Below are positions 25,800-34,673 of a stretch of DNA of 64,000 nucleotides, in pieces. Both the position numbers and the translations under genes were made by a program. A model generated the notes under the pieces. It was not told the DNA's origin. It was given only the letters and a program-made list of their open reading frames with translations, and ran no database searches. The DNA comes from Vibrio hepatarius (lineage in GTDB: Bacteria > Pseudomonadota > Gammaproteobacteria > Enterobacterales > Vibrionaceae): contig NZ_JAHKPM010000060.1 in the NCBI RefSeq assembly GCF_018860525.1, positions 62,001-126,000 on the forward strand, written 5' to 3'. Each line of letters begins with the position of its first letter. Position 1 is the stretch's first letter.

Positions 25800-26453
25800 T
25801 CATCGCGTAGGAGAGGCTTCTGTGCTAAATTCTATTTGCTCGTAACCCAGCAAAGCGACAAGCTCTTCGACTAATGTCTTTTCAACTTGGGCAAGGTCTT
25901 TTGGTCCACCAAGTTGGCTCATTTGGACCATTTCCATCCCCGCATAGCCACATGGATTGATACGTAAAAAAGGTGATAAATCCATATTCACGTTAAGTGC
26001 TAATCCATGAAATGAACAGCCTTTGCGGATCCTAAGGCCCAAAGAGCAGATCTTTTTATCATTAACATAGACGCCTGGTGCATCTGGTCGTGCTGTTGAC
26101 TCTATATTGTAATGCTTTAATGTTTTGATAACGAGAGTCTCAATTGAAGTAACGAGCTCTCTTACACCCAGCTTTTTGCGCCGAAGGTTAATTAGGAAAT
26201 AAGCAACTAATTGACCAGGGCCATGGTATGTTACTTGTCCACCTCTATCGCTTTGAACGACGGGGATGTCACCAGTGTTGATTAAATGTTCTGCTTTGCC
26301 CGCTTGCCCTTGAGTGAAAACAGGGTTGTGTTCAACAAGCCAAACTTGATCACAAGTATTCTCAGTTCGAGTATCTGTGAAGTCATGCATCGCTCGCCAA
26401 ATGGGCTCGTAGTCTTGCCGCCCCAAGTGCATTACAACAAGCTGGTTTTGCAT
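25800..26453 (-). CDS. lipB: Octanoyl-ACP:protein N-octanoyltransferase
   Basis: Transfers octanoate from ACP to lipoyl domains. 217 residues. FTQGQAGKAEHL, QSDRGGQVTYHGPGQLVAYF and LGLRIRKGCSFHGLALNV (catalytic Lys) are family motifs; INPCGYAGMEM holds the acyl-accepting cysteine. Upstream 181-base gap separates it from ybeD; order ybeD-lipB-lipA is as in E. coli. Confidence 0.97.
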   Translation of the reverse strand: MQNQLVVMHLGRQDYEPIWRAMHDFTDTRTENTCDQVWLVEHNPVFTQGQAGKAEHLINTGDIPVVQSDRGGQVTYHGPGQLVAYFLINLRRKKLGVRELVTSIETLVIKTLKHYNIESTARPDAPGVYVNDKKICSLGLRIRKGCSFHGLALNVNMDLSPFLRINPCGYAGMEMVQMSQLGGPKDLAQVEKTLVEELVALLGYEQIEFSTEASPTR

Positions 26454-26634
26454 TCCCGATCCTATCGTCAGTTAATCAAGTTTACAGATTATAAACTGGT
26501 TCGGTTTATGGAACTATATATTAGAGAGATATTTTTAACCATTTTTAGAGAGGTGGTATTTATATCTATCTGATATATATAAATAAAATGGCATGGAATC
26601 TGATTCTAAATTTATTGGGATTAGCCAAATGAAT

Positions 26635-26913
26635 TTACAGAACCATGCGGACTATATCAATCTCACCAAGCTCTTTATATAGAACTTCTACTTGTTCAAT
26701 CGATGTTGCTGTAATCGTTATAGAAACGGAGTTGTAATTCCCTTTAGCGCTTGGTTTTACCGTGGGGCTATAGCTACCTGGAGCATGTCTTTGTATGACT
26801 TCAAGTACTTTTTCCGGCAATTCCGGTTTAGCGTAGCCCATCACCTTATAGGTAAAGGAGCAAGGGAACTCAAGCAGATCTTTCAGTTTTGCATCTGAGT
26901 TGATGGTCAACAT
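26635..26913 (-). CDS. ybeD: DUF493 family protein YbeD
   Basis: 92 residues with an ACT-like ferredoxin fold expected. LLEFPCSFTYKVMGYAKPEL and NYNSVSITITATSIEQVEVL are typical of DUF493. Possible regulatory domain; no proven function. Lies between dacA and lipB, as in E. coli, and is separated from dacA by a terminator. Confidence 0.92.
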   Translation of the reverse strand: MLTINSDAKLKDLLEFPCSFTYKVMGYAKPELPEKVLEVIQRHAPGSYSPTVKPSAKGNYNSVSITITATSIEQVEVLYKELGEIDIVRMVL

Positions 26914-26998
26914 TTTGAAACTCCAAATTGGATGTCATTTAGCCAGCGCGAAATAGTACTGCTATTCAAGTAAAATCTCAACAGGTCCCAAGAACAAA

Positions 26999-27021
26999 GA
27001 AAGCCGCTAAACGCGGCTTTC
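26999..27021 (-). terminator. Terminator of dacA
   Basis: GAAAGCCGC (26999-27007) pairs perfectly with GCGGCTTTC (27013-27021), loop 5 nt, followed on the minus strand by TTTGTTCTT. Confidence 0.85.
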
Positions 27022-27041
27022 AAGTCTGGAAGCTGGGATGA

Positions 27042-28220
27042 TTAAAACATGCTTTTAAACAACATGATTATATAGTCCCAAAGACGACTGAATAAACTTC
27101 CTTGTTCTACATCTTCCAGAGCAAGAAGTGGGTATTCAGCGACATCTTCGCCTTCTAGCTGATAGTATAGCTTACCGACAACATCGCCTTTCTTAATTGG
27201 CGCTTCTAGTTCTTTCTCTAGAACAAAACTGGCTTGAAGATTTTTTGCTTGGCCACGAGGAAGCGTGACATAGGTGTCTTGATCAAGGCCAAGAGCAACT
27301 GTGTCTTTATCACCCATCCAGATTTTTTCTTCGACAAAGGTTTCGCCCGCTTTATGGGGGGCAACAGTTTCAAAGAAGCGAAAGCCGTAGCTTAGTAGTT
27401 TTTTACTTTCAGATTTACGCGCGTTAGCGCTTTTGGTGCCCATGACAACAGCAACTAAGCGCATTTGCCCTTCGGTTGCTGAGCTAACTAGGCTGTAACC
27501 TGCATTACTGGTGTGGCCGGTCTTTATGCCATCTACATTCATGCTTTTATCCCACAGTAAGCCATTACGGTTATACTGAGTGATGCCGTTATAAGTATAT
27601 TTTTTTTCGGAGTAAATACGATATTCATCCGGAACATCGCGGATCAGAGCTTGGCCTAATAGTGCCATGTCATAAGGCGTAGAGTATAAATTAGGGTTGT
27701 CTAAGCCATGTACGTTAGCAAAATGCGTATCTTTCATACCTAGGCTATCTGCCCAAGCGTTCATTAAATCAACAAATGCATCTTCTGAACCAGCTATGTG
27801 TTCAGCCATTGCCACACAAGCATCATTACCAGACTGAATAATAATACCACGGTTTAGGTCGTTTACTTTGACTGTCGTACCCACTTCAATGAACATTTTT
27901 GAAGAGTCAGGGAAATTTTTAGCCCAAGCATTTTTACTAATGGTGACTTCATCATCAGGAGATATGTTTCCTTGTTCCAACTCTTGACCAATGACATAGC
28001 TCGTCATCATTTTAGTCAGACTTGCTGGGGATAATTTTGTATTCATTTCTTGTTCTGCCAGTACTTTGCCCGAATGATAATCCATCAGAACATAGCCTTT
28101 GGCAGAAATTTGCGGTGCATCAGGCACGACGATCGGTGAGGCGAACGAGGAAGATGCGAATGTTGCGGAAAGCGCAATAGAAGAAGCAAAAACGGATTTA
28201 ATTAGCGTTGTTTTTTTCAT
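27042..28220 (-). CDS. dacA: D-alanyl-D-alanine carboxypeptidase (PBP5/DacA)
   Basis: Trims the terminal D-Ala of peptidoglycan stem peptides. 392 residues. Signal peptide MKKTTLIKSVFASSIALSAT ending around SFA; active-site SLTK in SPASLTKMMTSY, SGN in IIQSGNDA, KTG in GIKTGHTSNAG. A C-terminal beta domain is followed by an amphipathic tail (FSRLWDYIIMLFKSMF) that anchors it to the inner membrane. An ATG 30 bases upstream is possible, but the shorter start gives a standard signal peptide. Confidence 0.96.
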   Translation of the reverse strand: MKKTTLIKSVFASSIALSATFASSSFASPIVVPDAPQISAKGYVLMDYHSGKVLAEQEMNTKLSPASLTKMMTSYVIGQELEQGNISPDDEVTISKNAWAKNFPDSSKMFIEVGTTVKVNDLNRGIIIQSGNDACVAMAEHIAGSEDAFVDLMNAWADSLGMKDTHFANVHGLDNPNLYSTPYDMALLGQALIRDVPDEYRIYSEKKYTYNGITQYNRNGLLWDKSMNVDGIKTGHTSNAGYSLVSSATEGQMRLVAVVMGTKSANARKSESKKLLSYGFRFFETVAPHKAGETFVEEKIWMGDKDTVALGLDQDTYVTLPRGQAKNLQASFVLEKELEAPIKKGDVVGKLYYQLEGEDVAEYPLLALEDVEQGSLFSRLWDYIIMLFKSMF

Positions 28221-28308
28221 ATTGACTACAGATTTTAATAAACTGTCCATATCTTAACAGAAACAATCGCTCAAGCCAGTGTACTACATGCATCAACTGG
28301 TTTGAGGA

Positions 28309-29091
28309 CTACAGGGATTTTATAAAAGCGCTCGAGTAACCCAATATCTTAACTTGTTCTAATGTCTTTTGCGTCAGCATATAGTCATCAAATGGGCCCA
28401 AAAAGACACGATGCATGCTTTTATCTGAGTTTATGTAGGTCTTAACAGAAAGTTTTTGACTCAAATCTTTCGCTAAAGTTCGAATTCTATCTTCATGTTG
28501 TGATGAGGCTACTTGAACGACAAATTTAGGCAGTGCCTTTTGTTTGTGTTTTGCGCTAGGTTTTTCTACAGAAATGACTTCTAGTTTAATATTGGCAGTG
28601 CCGGTTCGTATTACATCGAGTTTAGCTGCCGCCGCGTAACTTAGGTCGATAACACGGCCGTGGTGAAAAGGTCCTCTATCATTTATTCTAACAACAGTGG
28701 TTCTACCGTTGTCTTTGTTGGTGACTTTTACATAGCTTGGAATAGGTAATGTTTTATGGGCGGCGGACATTGAGTACATGTCATAGACCTCACCATTTGA
28801 TGTCAAGTGACCATGAAACTTCTTACCGTACCATGAAGCTATCCCTTCTTGTTTAAAGCCTTGAGGCTCCTTGATAATCGAATAATTCTGCCCTCTTAGG
28901 GTATAGTCACGATTTCCACCTACGCTATAAGGCTCATACTGAGGATGCGCATCTTCAATATGATCGACAGAGATCGGTGAGTTTGGTGCAAGGTCATCGT
29001 CGATAGAATAACGTTTTGATGGTGCAGAAGAGCAGCCAGATAAAACGATCGCGGCACAAAGCATACCGAGTAGAGGATTACGAAAAATCAT
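28309..29091 (-). CDS. rlpA: Septal ring lytic transglycosylase lipoprotein RlpA
   Basis: 260 residues. Lipobox VLSGC near residue 20; double-psi beta-barrel domain (GIASWYGKKFHGHLTSNGEV to IKLEVISVE) with the catalytic-type GEVYDMYSMSAAHKTLP and VRINDRGPFHHGRVIDLS; C-terminal SPOR domain (about 185-260) that binds denuded peptidoglycan at the septum. Starts exactly at the base next to the rodA stop, so it is in the mrdA-rodA-rlpA operon. Confidence 0.95.
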   Translation of the reverse strand: MIFRNPLLGMLCAAIVLSGCSSAPSKRYSIDDDLAPNSPISVDHIEDAHPQYEPYSVGGNRDYTLRGQNYSIIKEPQGFKQEGIASWYGKKFHGHLTSNGEVYDMYSMSAAHKTLPIPSYVKVTNKDNGRTTVVRINDRGPFHHGRVIDLSYAAAAKLDVIRTGTANIKLEVISVEKPSAKHKQKALPKFVVQVASSQHEDRIRTLAKDLSQKLSVKTYINSDKSMHRVFLGPFDDYMLTQKTLEQVKILGYSSAFIKSL

Positions 29092-30213
29092 TTATGTTGC
29101 CTTTGAGAATGCTTTTCTATGAGTGTGTATAGACATCAATATGCCAAAGCCTGCCATTAGAGTTACCATCGATGTTCCTCCATAACTAATCAGAGGTAAT
29201 GGAACCCCGACCACAGGTAGAATACCACTAACCATACCAATATTAACAAAAACATAAACAAAGAAGCTCAATACTATACTTCCTGCCATCATTCGGCCAA
29301 AAGCAGTTTGTGCCTTGCTGGCTAAAATAAGGCCTCGGCCAATCACAAATAAATACAAGCTAAGTAAGATTAAGATGCCAATTAACCCCCATTCTTCTGC
29401 AATAACAGCGAAGATAAAATCTGTATGGCGTTCAGGAAGGAACTCAAGTTGAGATTGGGTTCCTTGTAACCAGCCTTTACCTGATATTCCCCCTGAGCCA
29501 ATGGCGATTTTGCTCTGAATAATGTGATACCCAGCACCTAGAGGATCGGATTCTGGGTTAAAAAGGGTTCTTACTCTGACTTTTTGATATTCCCTCATCA
29601 TAAAAAACCATAAGATAGGTAAGAAAGCACCAAGGCTGCATACTGCAGCAAAAATGATTTTCCAACTAATTCCAGCAAGAAAGATCACGAAAATACCTGA
29701 AGCAGCAATCAATATTGAGGTACCAAGATCTGGTTGCTTGGCAATAAGAATCGTGGGTACACATACCATCACTAGTGATATAACTAGCGTTTGAAAACTA
29801 GGTGGTAGTGAGCGTTTGCCAATAAAACGCGCCACCATTAAAGGTACTGCGAGTTTCAAGAGCTCAGAGGGTTGAAAGCGAACGAAGCCTAGGTTTAGCC
29901 AGCGCTGAGCTCCTTTTGAGGACTCCCCAAAAAATAGTACCCCAAGTAGCAAGAGTACGCCGACTGTGAACATGAGTGGGGCGAGTGTTTCGTATGTCCG
30001 AGGCGGTATTTGTGCAAGTAAGACCATGATACCTAGAGATAAGGCCATTCGCATTGCTTGTCGATCCATCATTCCAAGGTTCTGCCCGCTGGCGCTATAC
30101 ATAACGACGAGACCAAAGGCCATTAATACCAAAATTCCAAGTAACATAGGAAGGTCGATATGGAAACGTTCAAATAGAGCTCGGTTTTGGCCTGTGGCTG
30201 GGTCAAAATCCAT
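29092..30213 (-). CDS. rodA: Peptidoglycan glycosyltransferase RodA (SEDS)
   Basis: Polymerises glycan strands in the elongasome with PBP2. 373 residues, ten membrane helices. SEDS motifs: NLGFVRFQPSELLKLAVPL, KQPDLGTSILI, FLPERHTDFIFAVIAEEWG (with the putative catalytic Asp), and LPLISYGGTSMV. Also called mrdB. Two bases after the mrdA stop. Confidence 0.97.
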   Translation of the reverse strand: MDFDPATGQNRALFERFHIDLPMLLGILVLMAFGLVVMYSASGQNLGMMDRQAMRMALSLGIMVLLAQIPPRTYETLAPLMFTVGVLLLLGVLFFGESSKGAQRWLNLGFVRFQPSELLKLAVPLMVARFIGKRSLPPSFQTLVISLVMVCVPTILIAKQPDLGTSILIAASGIFVIFLAGISWKIIFAAVCSLGAFLPILWFFMMREYQKVRVRTLFNPESDPLGAGYHIIQSKIAIGSGGISGKGWLQGTQSQLEFLPERHTDFIFAVIAEEWGLIGILILLSLYLFVIGRGLILASKAQTAFGRMMAGSIVLSFFVYVFVNIGMVSGILPVVGVPLPLISYGGTSMVTLMAGFGILMSIHTHRKAFSKAT

Positions 30214-30215
30214 GA

Positions 30216-32096
30216 TTATTGTGCCTCTTTATCTTCTACTAACGCATGGTCAAAAATTTTTCGTACTAAAGGCCCGCCTTGTGATGAGCCCCCTCCAGCA
30301 TTTTCCAACACGACTGATACAATCAGTTCTGGTGCATCGAGGGGAGCAAAACCGGTAAATAAAGCATGATCGCGCAAATGTTCGGCAATTTCTTCGGCAT
30401 TGTATTCTTCATCTTCACCTAAACCAAATACTTGCGCGGTACCTGACTTCCCACCGCTGGTATATGGCGTTTTGTAGAATGAGCGACGGGCTGTGCCTTT
30501 AGCTCCGTGATTTACTAGGCGCATACCTTCTATGGCCATATCCCAGAAGCGGCTTTTTACACCTTCAATTGGAGGGTAGGTTTCACTATTAGTCAGCACT
30601 TGGTCTTCAAATGGTTGTCCATTATCTATAGTGCCTCTTAAAAGGTGGGGAGCCATTACTTTACCTCGGTTGATCAAGACAGAGGTTGCTTTCGCAATTT
30701 GCATCGGAGTAGCAGTCCAATAGCCTTGTCCAATGCCTACAGGGATGGTGTCCCCTTGGTACCAAGGAACGCGGTGGCGGGACATTTTCCATTCCTTAGT
30801 CGGCATGTTGGCCTTACTTTCTTCATAGATATCGATACCTGTTTTTTCGCCAAAACCAAACAACATCATCCAGTTTGATATACGGTCAATTCCCATGTCG
30901 TAAGCAATTTGGTAAAAAAAAGTATCTACTGATTCTTCTATTGATTTTACAATATTGACCTTGCCATGCCCCCAGCGTAACCAATCTCTGAATGGTTTGG
31001 TCTTAGAGTTGGGGATTTTCCAATAGCCAGGGTCGTTGCGTGTGGTATACGGAGTGACGACGCCTTCTTGAAGCGCAGCAACTGCCATAAAAGGTTTGAT
31101 GGTAGAAGCGGGCGGGTAGATACCTAGGGTAGCTCGGTTGACTAAGGGGCGATTTATATCATTTAGTAAGGCGTTATAGGCTTTACTAGATATGCCATGT
31201 ACAAAAGAATTTGGGTCATAACTTGGACTGGAAATCATAGCTAAAACACCATTATTATTGGGATCTAGCACAACGACACTACCACGACGTTTGGCAAGTA
31301 ATTGATGAATATACAGCTGCAGGTCAATATTTAAGTTGAGGACAATATCTTTACCTGGAGATGGAGGTATATATTTGAGCGTGCGAATAATACGACCACG
31401 GCTGTTTACTTCGACTTCTTGATAGCCTGCTGTCCCATGCAATAAGTCCTCATAATAGCGCTCTATACCGAGCTTACCAATGTCTCGTGTCGCCTGATAA
31501 TTACCATCTTTGCCCTCACGGCTAAGCTTTTTCATGTCTTTATCATTAATTCTTGATACATAACCAATGACATGGGTGAGGACTTCTCCATATGGATAGT
31601 GTCTTTTGAGGTTTGCATTGACAGTTACACCGGGGAATTTATGCTGATTGACGGAAAATTTGGCGACTTGCTCCTGAGTTAATTGTGTCAAAATAGGCAC
31701 GGATTTAAAACGACGTGAGTGGCGTCGCTCACGTTCAAAACTCTCAACTTGTTCGGGGGTGATTTCTAGATATTTTCGCAGTTGTTCTATAGTCCCCAGC
31801 ATGTCTTTGATTTTCTCTGGGGTAATTTCTAAGCTAAATACTGGGCGGTTTTCTGCAAGTAATTTACCATTACGGTCGTAAATAAGGCCGCGGTTTGGAG
31901 CGATAGGAACAATTTTTATACGGTTATCGTTGGAACGCGTTTTGTAATCCTGATACTGATTGATTTGAATATTGTATAGATTGGCAACGAGTAAACCTAC
32001 AATAGTGATGATTCCAATGAAAGCGGTGATAGCACGGCTCTTAAATAGCTTTGCTTCTTCTTGATAGTCCCTAAACCGGGTGTGCTTCCTTATCAT
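30216..32096 (-). CDS. mrdA: Penicillin-binding protein 2 (transpeptidase)
   Basis: Elongasome transpeptidase. 626 residues from ATG 32096. One N-terminal helix (AITAFIGIITIVGLLVANLY), the pedestal domain with PNRGLIYDRNGKLLAENRP, then the transpeptidase with YPPASTIKPFM (active-site Ser), a degenerate SxN region and SGGKSGTAQVFG. The open frame continues 69 codons upstream, but that part overlaps rlmH and reads as its shadow. Eight bases separate it from the rlmH stop. Confidence 0.97.
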   Translation of the reverse strand: MIRKHTRFRDYQEEAKLFKSRAITAFIGIITIVGLLVANLYNIQINQYQDYKTRSNDNRIKIVPIAPNRGLIYDRNGKLLAENRPVFSLEITPEKIKDMLGTIEQLRKYLEITPEQVESFERERRHSRRFKSVPILTQLTQEQVAKFSVNQHKFPGVTVNANLKRHYPYGEVLTHVIGYVSRINDKDMKKLSREGKDGNYQATRDIGKLGIERYYEDLLHGTAGYQEVEVNSRGRIIRTLKYIPPSPGKDIVLNLNIDLQLYIHQLLAKRRGSVVVLDPNNNGVLAMISSPSYDPNSFVHGISSKAYNALLNDINRPLVNRATLGIYPPASTIKPFMAVAALQEGVVTPYTTRNDPGYWKIPNSKTKPFRDWLRWGHGKVNIVKSIEESVDTFFYQIAYDMGIDRISNWMMLFGFGEKTGIDIYEESKANMPTKEWKMSRHRVPWYQGDTIPVGIGQGYWTATPMQIAKATSVLINRGKVMAPHLLRGTIDNGQPFEDQVLTNSETYPPIEGVKSRFWDMAIEGMRLVNHGAKGTARRSFYKTPYTSGGKSGTAQVFGLGEDEEYNAEEIAEHLRDHALFTGFAPLDAPELIVSVVLENAGGGSSQGGPLVRKIFDHALVEDKEAQ

Positions 32097-32104
32097 TGGG
32101 TACT

Positions 32105-32575
32105 TTATTCTCGGTGGTATGGGTGGTTTGTAGTAATACTCCAAGCGCGATAAAGGCTTTCTGCCATGACAATCCTCACTAATGGATGTGGCAGTGTTAG
32201 AGCTGACAGTGACCAGCTTTGTTCGGCAGCCGCTTTGCAGGCTGGAGCAAGGCCCTCTGGCCCACCAATTAGAATAGATACGTCGCGACCATCTAGTTTC
32301 CAACTATTGAGCTGTTGTGCCAATTGCGGTGTATCCCACTTTTTACCAGGGATATCTAGGGTGACGATTCTACTTCCTTTTGGTACCGAAGCTAACATAG
32401 CTTCGCCTTCCTTTTGTAAAATTCTTGCTATATCAGCATTTTTACCGCGTTTCCCAGCGGCTATTTCAACCAGTTCTAAGGGCATATCATGAGGAAAACG
32501 GCGTTTATATTCTTGAAAGCCGTCTTCGACCCATCTGGGCATTTTGTTGCCAACTGCAATCAACTGTAACTTCAC
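32105..32575 (-). CDS. rlmH: 23S rRNA (pseudouridine1915-N3)-methyltransferase RlmH
   Basis: SPOUT methyltransferase acting on 70S ribosomes. 156 residues (E. coli 155). MKLQLIAVGNKMPRWVEDGF, LDIPGKKWDTPQLAQ and the knot SILIGGPEGLAPACKAAAEQ, then LTLPHPLVRIVMAESLYRAW. Four bases after rsfS, in front of mrdA, as in E. coli. Confidence 0.97.
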   Translation of the reverse strand: MKLQLIAVGNKMPRWVEDGFQEYKRRFPHDMPLELVEIAAGKRGKNADIARILQKEGEAMLASVPKGSRIVTLDIPGKKWDTPQLAQQLNSWKLDGRDVSILIGGPEGLAPACKAAAEQSWSLSALTLPHPLVRIVMAESLYRAWSITTNHPYHRE

Positions 32576-32578
32576 AAA

Positions 32579-32896
32579 TTAGCCCCAGAGCTTTTCTAAT
32601 TGATAAAGCTCACGTTGTTCTTCCTGCATGACATGGACGATGGCATTACCCATATCAAGTACTACCCATTCTCCTTCGGAATCACCATTAATACCAAGTG
32701 GTTCAAGGCCTGCATTTTTCGATTCTTTGGCAACATGCTCGGCTATCGAATTAACATGGCGCTTTGACGTTCCAGTACAAATAATCATGTAGTCGGTAAT
32801 ACTTGATTTACCTTTAACGTTTAAGGTTTTGATATGTTGTGCTTTCATATCATCTGCTTTTTCGACTAAAAAATTATTCAGTTGCTCAAGTTGCAA
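32579..32896 (-). CDS. rsfS: Ribosomal silencing factor RsfS
   Basis: Binds uL14 and blocks subunit joining in starvation. 105 residues from TTG 32896, equal to E. coli RsfS. The TTG is chosen since GAGGA lies 7 nt before it; an open frame begins 10 codons earlier at TTG 32926 without a ribosome site. KGKSSITDYMIICTGTSKRH and VVLDMGNAIVHVMQEEQREL are diagnostic. Confidence 0.93.
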   Translation of the reverse strand: MQLEQLNNFLVEKADDMKAQHIKTLNVKGKSSITDYMIICTGTSKRHVNSIAEHVAKESKNAGLEPLGINGDSEGEWVVLDMGNAIVHVMQEEQRELYQLEKLWG

Positions 32897-32949
32897 GGTG
32901 TTGTCCTCATTGTATAGGTAAATCAAAGCACAGTATTATATCATGCTTT

Positions 32950-33963
32950 TTACAGCTCAATTTGTGGTAAGCACATCTCAATACTTAACTGCTGTAATAA
33001 TGGCCAACAGGAAGTCTCATATTGAGTTTTGGAAAGAATTTCTGCTTTGGCAATTAACTGTATTAATTGTGTTAGCTTATTTTTTGATAGTCTGCTTGAT
33101 GCACTAGAGTATAAGGCTCGCTTTGATTGCCAGATTTTATGGGATTCGAAGATTTGCCCTATAGGCTGAAATTGTATTTTCTGCTGTATTGTGAGTAGTA
33201 GTATGAGTTCTTTTTGTATTGTCCTAAGAAGAATTGTAGGCTCAATTCCCTCCGCTTGTAACTGGCGTAAGATACGCTGACCACGCTTGGCTTTACCGAT
33301 AAGTAAAGCATCAGACCAATGAAATACGCTAAAGTGGTTACTGCGGCTGAGTGAATCTTGAAGTCTGATTAAGTTTAATTGTCCATCAGGATAGAGCAGA
33401 GCGAGTTTTTCTAAGCTTTGTGTTAGAGCAAATAAATTGCCTTCATGCCATTGTGCTAGTAATTGAACAGCCTCAGCGTCAGGGTGGAGTTTCATTTTTC
33501 TACAACGAGCCTGCACGAATTGAGGTAATTTGCTGAGGTCTGGAGTGAGGCAGCTTACCCAACACCCTCTTGAAAAGAGGGCGTTAAACCATTTAGCTTT
33601 TTCTTGTGCCTTAGTCAGTTTTTTACCTATGATGACCAAAATAATGTCATCATGTAGCCTATCCGCTAGGTTTAATAAGGCATTAGCAATGCTGGCGTTT
33701 ACACCAGCGTCAGGCAGTTCTAGTTCAATTAATTGACGAGATGAGAATAAACTCATGCTTTGGCAGCAATGGTAGATTACATTCCAATCGAAGCTAGCAT
33801 CAATAGCAAAGTTGTGTCGCTCCTCAAAGCCCTGAGCAAAAGCGACCTCTCGAATTGATTGACGTGATTCTTGCAGTAGCAGAGGCTCATTGCCAAACAG
33901 TAAATAAGTTGAGTGAAGCTGTTTGCCCAGTTGTTCAGGAAGCCTTTCAGCAAAAAGTCGCAT
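32950..33963 (-). CDS. holA: DNA polymerase III subunit delta
   Basis: Opens the beta clamp within the clamp loader. 337 residues. MRLFAERLPEQLGKQLHSTY, LLFGNEPLLLQESRQSIRE and DSLSRSNHFSVFHWSDALLI are HolA-like; it lacks a functional Walker A, as normal for delta. Seven bases after lptE; leuS-lptE-holA order as in E. coli. Confidence 0.94.
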   Translation of the reverse strand: MRLFAERLPEQLGKQLHSTYLLFGNEPLLLQESRQSIREVAFAQGFEERHNFAIDASFDWNVIYHCCQSMSLFSSRQLIELELPDAGVNASIANALLNLADRLHDDIILVIIGKKLTKAQEKAKWFNALFSRGCWVSCLTPDLSKLPQFVQARCRKMKLHPDAEAVQLLAQWHEGNLFALTQSLEKLALLYPDGQLNLIRLQDSLSRSNHFSVFHWSDALLIGKAKRGQRILRQLQAEGIEPTILLRTIQKELILLLTIQQKIQFQPIGQIFESHKIWQSKRALYSSASSRLSKNKLTQLIQLIAKAEILSKTQYETSCWPLLQQLSIEMCLPQIEL

Positions 33964-33970
33964 TACATTG

Positions 33971-34564
33971 CTACTCTACACTGTCAATATCTGATGACTT
34001 TTCAAAGTCTTGTTCATCAAAAGATTCAAGCTCTTCTTTTGTTAATATATGTCCAGCTTTGATATCTGAGCGCAAACGAGCCATCTGACGGATAATTTGC
34101 CCTGCAGCAAACTGACGCATTTCATCTTCTATCATGTCCCTCTCAACAGATTTTGCTAATGCAGTTAACGGGTTTTCTAAATAACTGCGACTGACGCTTG
34201 TAGAAAAGGTTTTATCGCCTAAGTCGGGAATAGTGACACGGTATGTTGCTGTAAAAGTGAGTTCTTTTTCAGCGGCGGTCGTATTTTGATAAAGCGATAA
34301 GTTTCGTTCACCTACTCCTTCGTCTATGATGTGCAGGTTGGGTATATTTTCTGATGGTGGGACAAGGTTGACTTCATTGATACGTAACTGAGATTTCATC
34401 ATTCTTGTAAATGATCCATATTGATCATAGCTGGTGAGTGAAAGAGTGCCAAGTTCTTCAGGGATTGAGTAATCACCCCGGAGATGAAACCCACATGCTG
34501 ATAATAGGCTTGCGGCAAGAATGACGCTGACTAATTTTGTAAAAGATATTGAAATTATGCGCAT
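33971..34564 (-). CDS. lptE: LPS-assembly lipoprotein LptE
   Basis: Plugs the LptD barrel in the outer membrane. 197 residues. Signal peptide with lipobox LLSAC, mature start GFHLRGDYSIPEELGTL, highly typical. The C-terminal 30 residues are acidic and low in order. 109 bases after leuS; a hairpin lies in that gap. Confidence 0.94.
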   Translation of the reverse strand: MRIISISFTKLVSVILAASLLSACGFHLRGDYSIPEELGTLSLTSYDQYGSFTRMMKSQLRINEVNLVPPSENIPNLHIIDEGVGERNLSLYQNTTAAEKELTFTATYRVTIPDLGDKTFSTSVSRSYLENPLTALAKSVERDMIEDEMRQFAAGQIIRQMARLRSDIKAGHILTKEELESFDEQDFEKSSDIDSVE

Positions 34565-34630
34565 TAGTGAAACTTTCTCAGTTATAGGAATACTTATCTT
34601 AATCTACTCAATGAATACACTGAGATAAGT

Positions 34631-34658
34631 AAAGCAGGGTGAAACTACACCCTGCTTT
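34631..34658 (-). terminator. Terminator-like hairpin between leuS and lptE
   Basis: AAAGCAGGGTG (34631-34641) pairs perfectly with CACCCTGCTTT (34648-34658). On the minus strand it follows the leuS stop by 15 bases and ends TTTACTT. It may stop part of the leuS transcripts before lptE-holA. Confidence 0.7.
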
Positions 34659-34673
34659 AAATTGGCTTGCGAG

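Noticed and set aside
32097..32303. 69-codon N-terminal extension of mrdA
   Set aside because: It overlaps rlmH in another frame and does not look like PBP2; the ATG at 32096 gives the usual start.
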